Below are positions 31,392 through 35,203 of a stretch of DNA of 35,203 nt, in pieces; position 1 is the first letter of the stretch; every line of letters starts with the position of its first letter. The notes beneath the pieces were generated by a model. That model was not told the DNA's origin and searched no databases. It saw only the letters and a list, made by a program, of their open reading frames with translations. The DNA is from an uncultured Verrucomicrobiales bacterium (GTDB taxonomy: Bacteria; Verrucomicrobiota; Verrucomicrobiia; Verrucomicrobiales; Akkermansiaceae), in the NCBI GenBank assembly GCA_937969125.1, contig CALBVA010000326.1, positions 1 through 35,203 of the forward strand, given 5' to 3'. The position numbers and the translations under genes are program-made.

Positions 31392-32921
31392 ATGCACCGC
31401 CCTCCTTTTTTCTTCCTAATCGTCTTCGCGGCTTTCATCGGGAAGTCATTCTCCAATGACCTCCCTATCCGTGACGGCCTCGCGCTCTGGCTGGATGCCA
31501 GTGCTGAGGAGACCATCCTCCACGATGACAAGAACAAGGTCACTGCCTGGAAAAGCCGCGTCGGAAAGCTCACGGCTACCTCGGGCAAGTCCGCCCCGCT
31601 CCTGAAGCTTAATTCGCTCGGTGGTAAGCCCACCCTGCGCTTCGAGAATGGCTCCACCCTCTCCATCAAGAACGTCCTCGCCGGGAAACGCGAGGCCACC
31701 GTCTTCGTCGTCTTCCGCCGTGAGGCTGGGAAACATAAGCCCTGGCAAAAAGTCCTCAGCAACGGCACTCACCTCAGCGGCGTCCTCTTCGACCTCGGTC
31801 AAAACGAGGGTGAAATGACCACCCGCATCCTGCGCGGCGGATTTAATAAGAACGTCGGTCCAGACCTCTGGCTCGGCACCTCGAAGGCGGGCGACTGGGG
31901 TGGACTGACCGGCGACATTGCCGAGATCCTCGTTTATCACCGCAGTTTTTACGTCGAGGAACCACTAGCGAAGATCAATGCCTACCTTGAAAAGAAGTGG
32001 GGATTTAAAGAAGATCAATCGACCGATTGGACCCGCGGCGGGCCACTCCCGAAAACTCCGGAACATAAGAACCAACGCCTCCCACTCTCCGATCAAACAA
32101 ACTCCGGCCAATGGAGGGAACACCTCGAAATGTGGGATGAATTCCAGGGTGAAAAACTCGATCACACAAAGTGGTGGGACCACAATCCCAACTGGTTTGG
32201 CCGCGCGCCCGCCCGCTACCTTGCCCGCGAAATTCAGGTCAAGGAGGGCCGGCTCCATCTCTCGATGACCAAGGATAGCTCGCTGCCTCACGAGAAATTC
32301 TACGACCGTGAAACTTATCGTGACTACTCCTCCGGCAGCCTGAAATCAAAGAAAGGCATTCTCTACGGATACTTCGAGATTAAGGCCATGGCCATGTCCA
32401 GTGCTGCTTCCAGCGCCTGGTGGTTTGCCGGGACCAGCTTCGCTCGAAAGGATAACAGCCGCTGGACCATCGAGATCGATGTCTTCGAAATCGGAGCACG
32501 CAGTCCGAAACATGAGCACGCTTATAACATGAATGCCCACGTCTTCCGCACCCCGACCTCGAAGCGGCATTGGAATAAGGGTGGTACTTGGAAGGCTCCC
32601 TTTAAGTTCGACGAAGCCTTCCACATCTACGGCCTCGAGTGGTCTCCGGATTTCATCAAGTATTACGTCGATGGTGCCCTCGTCCGCAGCATGAAGAACA
32701 CCCATTGGCACACCCCGATGCAGATGATCTTCGACTCGGAAACGATGATCGATTGGCTCGGCACCCCGAAAGATTCCGATCTCCCCTCCACCTTCGAGGT
32801 CGAATATGTGCGCGCCTGGAAGAACAGCAAAACCAACCCGAAGTGGTGGGAAACTCATCGCATGCACGATCCTAAAAATTCTAAGATTACCCGCTACGTC
32901 AGAAAGATGGCCGCGCAGTGA
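31392..32921 (+). CDS. Exported LamG-like plus glycoside hydrolase family 16 enzyme
   Basis: 509 residues: a signal peptide (MHRPPFFFLIVFAAFIGKSFS), a concanavalin/LamG-like domain at about 25-205 (DGLALWLDASAE, GDIAEILVYHRS), and a GH16 catalytic domain at about 240-480. The catalytic motif is E361-I-D363-V-F-E366, the nucleophile and acid/base glutamates of the retaining mechanism, within WTIEIDVFEIG. Other GH16 elements are WDEFQGEKLDHTKWW and HIYGLEWSPDFIKYYVDG. The family includes agarases, porphyranases, carrageenases and laminarinases. The marine setting suggests an algal galactan, but the exact substrate cannot be read. A Gfo/Idh/MocA gene follows 21 bp downstream. Confidence 0.9.
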   Translation: MHRPPFFFLIVFAAFIGKSFSNDLPIRDGLALWLDASAEETILHDDKNKVTAWKSRVGKLTATSGKSAPLLKLNSLGGKPTLRFENGSTLSIKNVLAGKREATVFVVFRREAGKHKPWQKVLSNGTHLSGVLFDLGQNEGEMTTRILRGGFNKNVGPDLWLGTSKAGDWGGLTGDIAEILVYHRSFYVEEPLAKINAYLEKKWGFKEDQSTDWTRGGPLPKTPEHKNQRLPLSDQTNSGQWREHLEMWDEFQGEKLDHTKWWDHNPNWFGRAPARYLAREIQVKEGRLHLSMTKDSSLPHEKFYDRETYRDYSSGSLKSKKGILYGYFEIKAMAMSSAASSAWWFAGTSFARKDNSRWTIEIDVFEIGARSPKHEHAYNMNAHVFRTPTSKRHWNKGGTWKAPFKFDEAFHIYGLEWSPDFIKYYVDGALVRSMKNTHWHTPMQMIFDSETMIDWLGTPKDSDLPSTFEVEYVRAWKNSKTNPKWWETHRMHDPKNSKITRYVRKMAAQ

Positions 32922-32942
32922 CCGGGCGGTTATTCTCCCCCC

Positions 32943-34109
32943 ATGGTAATGAACACCCCGCCCTCCGTCCTCGTCATCGGCACTGGTGAATACGTCACCG
33001 GACTCGTCCATGGCTCTGAATCCACCTCCGACAAAGGTGCCGGGATCGTCGCTCTCACTCTCTTTGATCTGAGAAAGCGGGGACTCATTGGCGATATTTC
33101 CCTCGCCGGGAGCAATGGCACAAAGTTCCCTGCCGTGCGCGCCCACTTTGATCGTCTCATCACCCAACGATACGGGCTGGATTCCAATTTCACCTCCTTC
33201 CCGGCAGACGACCAACGCGATCCTCAAGCCTGGCGCACTGCTCTCGATGCCATGGCACCGGGCGATTCCGTCCTCATCTTTACTCCCGATGATCTCCACT
33301 TCGAGATGGCGCATACCGCCGCCAGCCGCGGTCTTCACGTCCTTGTTGCCAAGCCCATCGTTCAGACCGTCGCCCATCACGATCAACTCATCGCAGCTGC
33401 CGAGGAGAATGACGTCCTCATCGCCATGGAAGTCCACAAACGCTGGGACCCCATCTATGCCGATGCCCGTCAGCGACTTCGAGAACTCGGAGATTCATCG
33501 TACTTCGCCAGCTACATGAGTCAGCCGAAAAGCCAGCTGGAGTCCTTCCGTGCCTGGGCCGGGAAGTCATCGGACATTTCGTATTACCTGAACGCCCATC
33601 ACATCGACTTCCATTGCTGGACCCTCGAGGGCCGCGCCTGCCCCGTCTCGGTCATCGCCTCCGCTTCCGATGGAGTGGCGACATCGAAAGGCCTGCCCAC
33701 CGAGGACTCCATCACTCTCATGGTCGATTGGGAAAATGCTTCCGGCTCCCGCGCCACCGCTGTTTATACCTCCGCGTGGATCTCAGCCACCGCCGAGGTC
33801 CATTCCCAGCAACGCTTCTTCGCCCTTCATCACGAGGGAGAGGTTCGCATTGATCAAGCCCATCGTGGCTACGACTTCGCCAGCGATGTCACCGGCTACC
33901 AATCGCCCAATCCCCTCTTCTTCCGCTACACCCCGGATGCCAATGGTCACTTCGCCGGCCAATCCTGCTACGGTTACCAAAGCATCGCCGACTTCATTCT
34001 CCAAAAGCGCGACACTCTCGCCACTATCCAGACCACCCGCGAAACAACCGCCATTCTCGAAGCGGGACGCATTTCCCTCGATGAAGATCGCAGGGTAGAA
34101 GTGGTATGA
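32943..34109 (+). CDS. Gfo/Idh/MocA-family oxidoreductase
   Basis: 388 residues. The N-terminal Rossmann domain starts VLVIGTGEYVTGLVHG, followed by LIFTPDDLHFEMAHTAASRGLHVLVAKPIVQT, where AKP is the position of the usual EKP motif. The second domain has EVHKRWDPIYADARQRLREL and SYYLNAHHIDFHCWTLEG, with the His-rich catalytic region of the family. Members oxidise or isomerise sugars and inositols with NAD(P). The A-K-P instead of E-K-P and the slightly different nucleotide loop are modest deviations. It lies 21 bp after the GH16 gene and probably helps process a sugar released by it. ATG at 32943 or 32949. Confidence 0.82.
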   Translation: MVMNTPPSVLVIGTGEYVTGLVHGSESTSDKGAGIVALTLFDLRKRGLIGDISLAGSNGTKFPAVRAHFDRLITQRYGLDSNFTSFPADDQRDPQAWRTALDAMAPGDSVLIFTPDDLHFEMAHTAASRGLHVLVAKPIVQTVAHHDQLIAAAEENDVLIAMEVHKRWDPIYADARQRLRELGDSSYFASYMSQPKSQLESFRAWAGKSSDISYYLNAHHIDFHCWTLEGRACPVSVIASASDGVATSKGLPTEDSITLMVDWENASGSRATAVYTSAWISATAEVHSQQRFFALHHEGEVRIDQAHRGYDFASDVTGYQSPNPLFFRYTPDANGHFAGQSCYGYQSIADFILQKRDTLATIQTTRETTAILEAGRISLDEDRRVEVV

Positions 34110-34231
34110 TCCAGCTCCGTTCATAGAGTGTGCCGATCATTATCGGGTTTACGCTAACAATACTGGCATAAATACCGATTAGCGCGATCTTCAGACATAG
34201 ACGAACACAAGATGATGTGAATAATCCCGTA

Positions 34232-35203
34232 ATGGCAAAGCCCTTCTCAAAGGTCCTCCCAGCTCTTTTCATTACCCCGGCCTCGGGGCAAGACGTCCTC
34301 CGATATCGCTATCAGCTTTATGACGAGCAGGATGGTCGGATTGATGTCGAGTCCCACTACCTGGACTACAAACACAGCTGGGGAAATTCCTCCGCCAGCC
34401 TGCGCCTCGCGGTTGATAGTCTCAGTGGAATGACGCCCACCGGCACCCACTTGGCCGGTGATGACAGTCAGTGGAATTTCCAGCAGATCGATGATGAACG
34501 ATACGTCGCGGTGGCCACGCTGGAGCATGAGATCGATGATTACACCCTGACCTTTGAATACGCCCACAGCAGTGAGGAGGACTACCGCTCGAATGCGGTC
34601 ACCGCGAAGATCGCACGCGAGTTCAATTCAAAAAATACCACCATCACCGGCGGTGTGTCGTTCGCCTTTGATCAAGTTCTCGCCACTGACTTCACCAGCA
34701 TCCAGCGGAACACGGACAAGGACAGCCTTGATGTCAGTATCGGCCTGTCCCAAATCCTGAGCAGGAATGACCTTCTGGATGTCACCCTCGGATATGGTCG
34801 CTCCAGTGGCTACCTCTCGGATCCCTACCGCCGGATTTCCCAGATTCAGACCATCCTTGTGGATACACCCTTCGGACAGATCCCGGTCACCGATACCTTC
34901 CAGTATTTCGAAAACCGTCCTGATGAAATTCACCGCTTCGTGGCTAAAGCTAGCCTTCGCCATTACTTCCGACCGGCCAATGCTGCCCTGAAATTCTCTT
35001 ACCGCTTCTTCGCAAACAGCGACAGCATTGAAGGCCATACTTTGGAACTGAAGTGGATCCAGCAGCTCAACTCTCAACTCTCAGTTACGCCGTACTTACG
35101 CTACTACCAGCAAAGCGGCGCAGATTATTACTACGCTTCACTCACCGATTCCGGAATCACCGGCACCGGTCTCATTGACGGAAGCGGGCCGAATTATTCC
35201 GCC
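34232..35203 (+). CDS. DUF3570 outer-membrane beta-barrel protein (3' end outside window)
   Basis: 324 codons are open to the window edge. The sequence MAKPFSKVLPALFITPASGQ (a short export signal) is followed by VLRYRYQLYDEQDGRIDVES and SLSGMTPTGTHL, which match the DUF3570 family opening (a DxxxGRI strand, then SGATPTG). Later strands, QYFENRPDEIHRFVAKASLR and IEGHTLELKWIQQLNSQLSV and YLRYYQQSGADYYYASL, alternate aromatic and polar residues as in beta-barrels. The family is often encoded with an ApbE flavin transferase and a small DUF4266 lipoprotein; neither is visible here. An in-frame GTG at 34217 is an alternative start. The C-terminus is missing. Confidence 0.82.
   Translation, partial: MAKPFSKVLPALFITPASGQDVLRYRYQLYDEQDGRIDVESHYLDYKHSWGNSSASLRLAVDSLSGMTPTGTHLAGDDSQWNFQQIDDERYVAVATLEHEIDDYTLTFEYAHSSEEDYRSNAVTAKIAREFNSKNTTITGGVSFAFDQVLATDFTSIQRNTDKDSLDVSIGLSQILSRNDLLDVTLGYGRSSGYLSDPYRRISQIQTILVDTPFGQIPVTDTFQYFENRPDEIHRFVAKASLRHYFRPANAALKFSYRFFANSDSIEGHTLELKWIQQLNSQLSVTPYLRYYQQSGADYYYASLTDSGITGTGLIDGSGPNYSA

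Noticed and set aside
32346..33437. A 363-residue minus-strand frame across the GH16 and oxidoreductase genes
   Set aside because: It overlaps two well-supported genes and has no domain or ribosome-binding site.

Overview
The window looks like chromosomal DNA of a heterotrophic, probably marine Verrucomicrobiota bacterium (Verrucomicrobiae, Verrucomicrobiales type). This is judged from gene content, since no rRNA marker is present. The signs are a giant secreted protein combining lamin-tail, CotH-kinase and calcium-binding repeats, a secreted Dabb-domain protein, a Tat-exported intradiol dioxygenase, DUF4139 and DUF3570 envelope proteins, and a GH16 glycanase of the kind that attacks algal galactans. 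Both strands are used in short operons, many with ATGA-type start/stop overlaps. No prophage, CRISPR array, rRNA or tRNA gene was seen.

Layout. Positions 1-454 hold the tail of a membrane protein and a 241-bp MITE-like segment. 455-5614 is one 1719-residue secreted protein. 5630-7504 holds gluQ (minus) diverging from trmO and a cupin gene. 7560-9548 is a four-gene minus operon (VOC, DUF3817, Dabb, UDP-glucuronate decarboxylase). 9621-11465 holds a hypothetical gene, a YebC-family gene and an anchored protein. 11480-12491 holds a dioxygenase and a small lipoprotein. 12551-14408 holds an orphan LolD-like ATPase, tsaE (minus) and rplU-rpmA with a terminator. 14409-15214 is a non-coding, partly AT-rich gap with a decayed ORF and several dyads. 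15215-17541 holds trmL and mnmG, convergent. 17695-21044 holds three exported proteins. 21041-22574 is a minus operon ending in ribD. 22672-23877 is a PQQ-like propeller. 24170-27512 holds a DsbD-family reductase convergent with a DUF6498 gene and msrB. 27539-31251 holds a degenerate M23 protein, an OmpA-like protein and an HtrA protease. 31392-35203 holds a GH16 enzyme, a Gfo/Idh/MocA oxidoreductase and the start of a DUF3570 outer-membrane protein.

The most striking observation is at 24170-26356. The DsbD-like gene has one in-frame TGA (26084-26086) exactly where the first cysteine of the C-terminal thioredoxin CxxC motif should be. The frame then continues through a complete thioredoxin fold to a TAA. 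A stem-loop resembling a bacterial SECIS lies at the right distance. The simplest reading is a selenoprotein with a Sec-Ala-Thr-Cys active site. A probable exported MsrB, a plausible electron acceptor, is encoded next to it.

A second theme is tRNA anticodon-loop modification. gluQ, trmL and mnmG (position 34) and tsaE and trmO (t6A37 and its methylation) all lie within 12 kb, though not in one operon. Calls rest on reading the translated sequence. No database search was possible.
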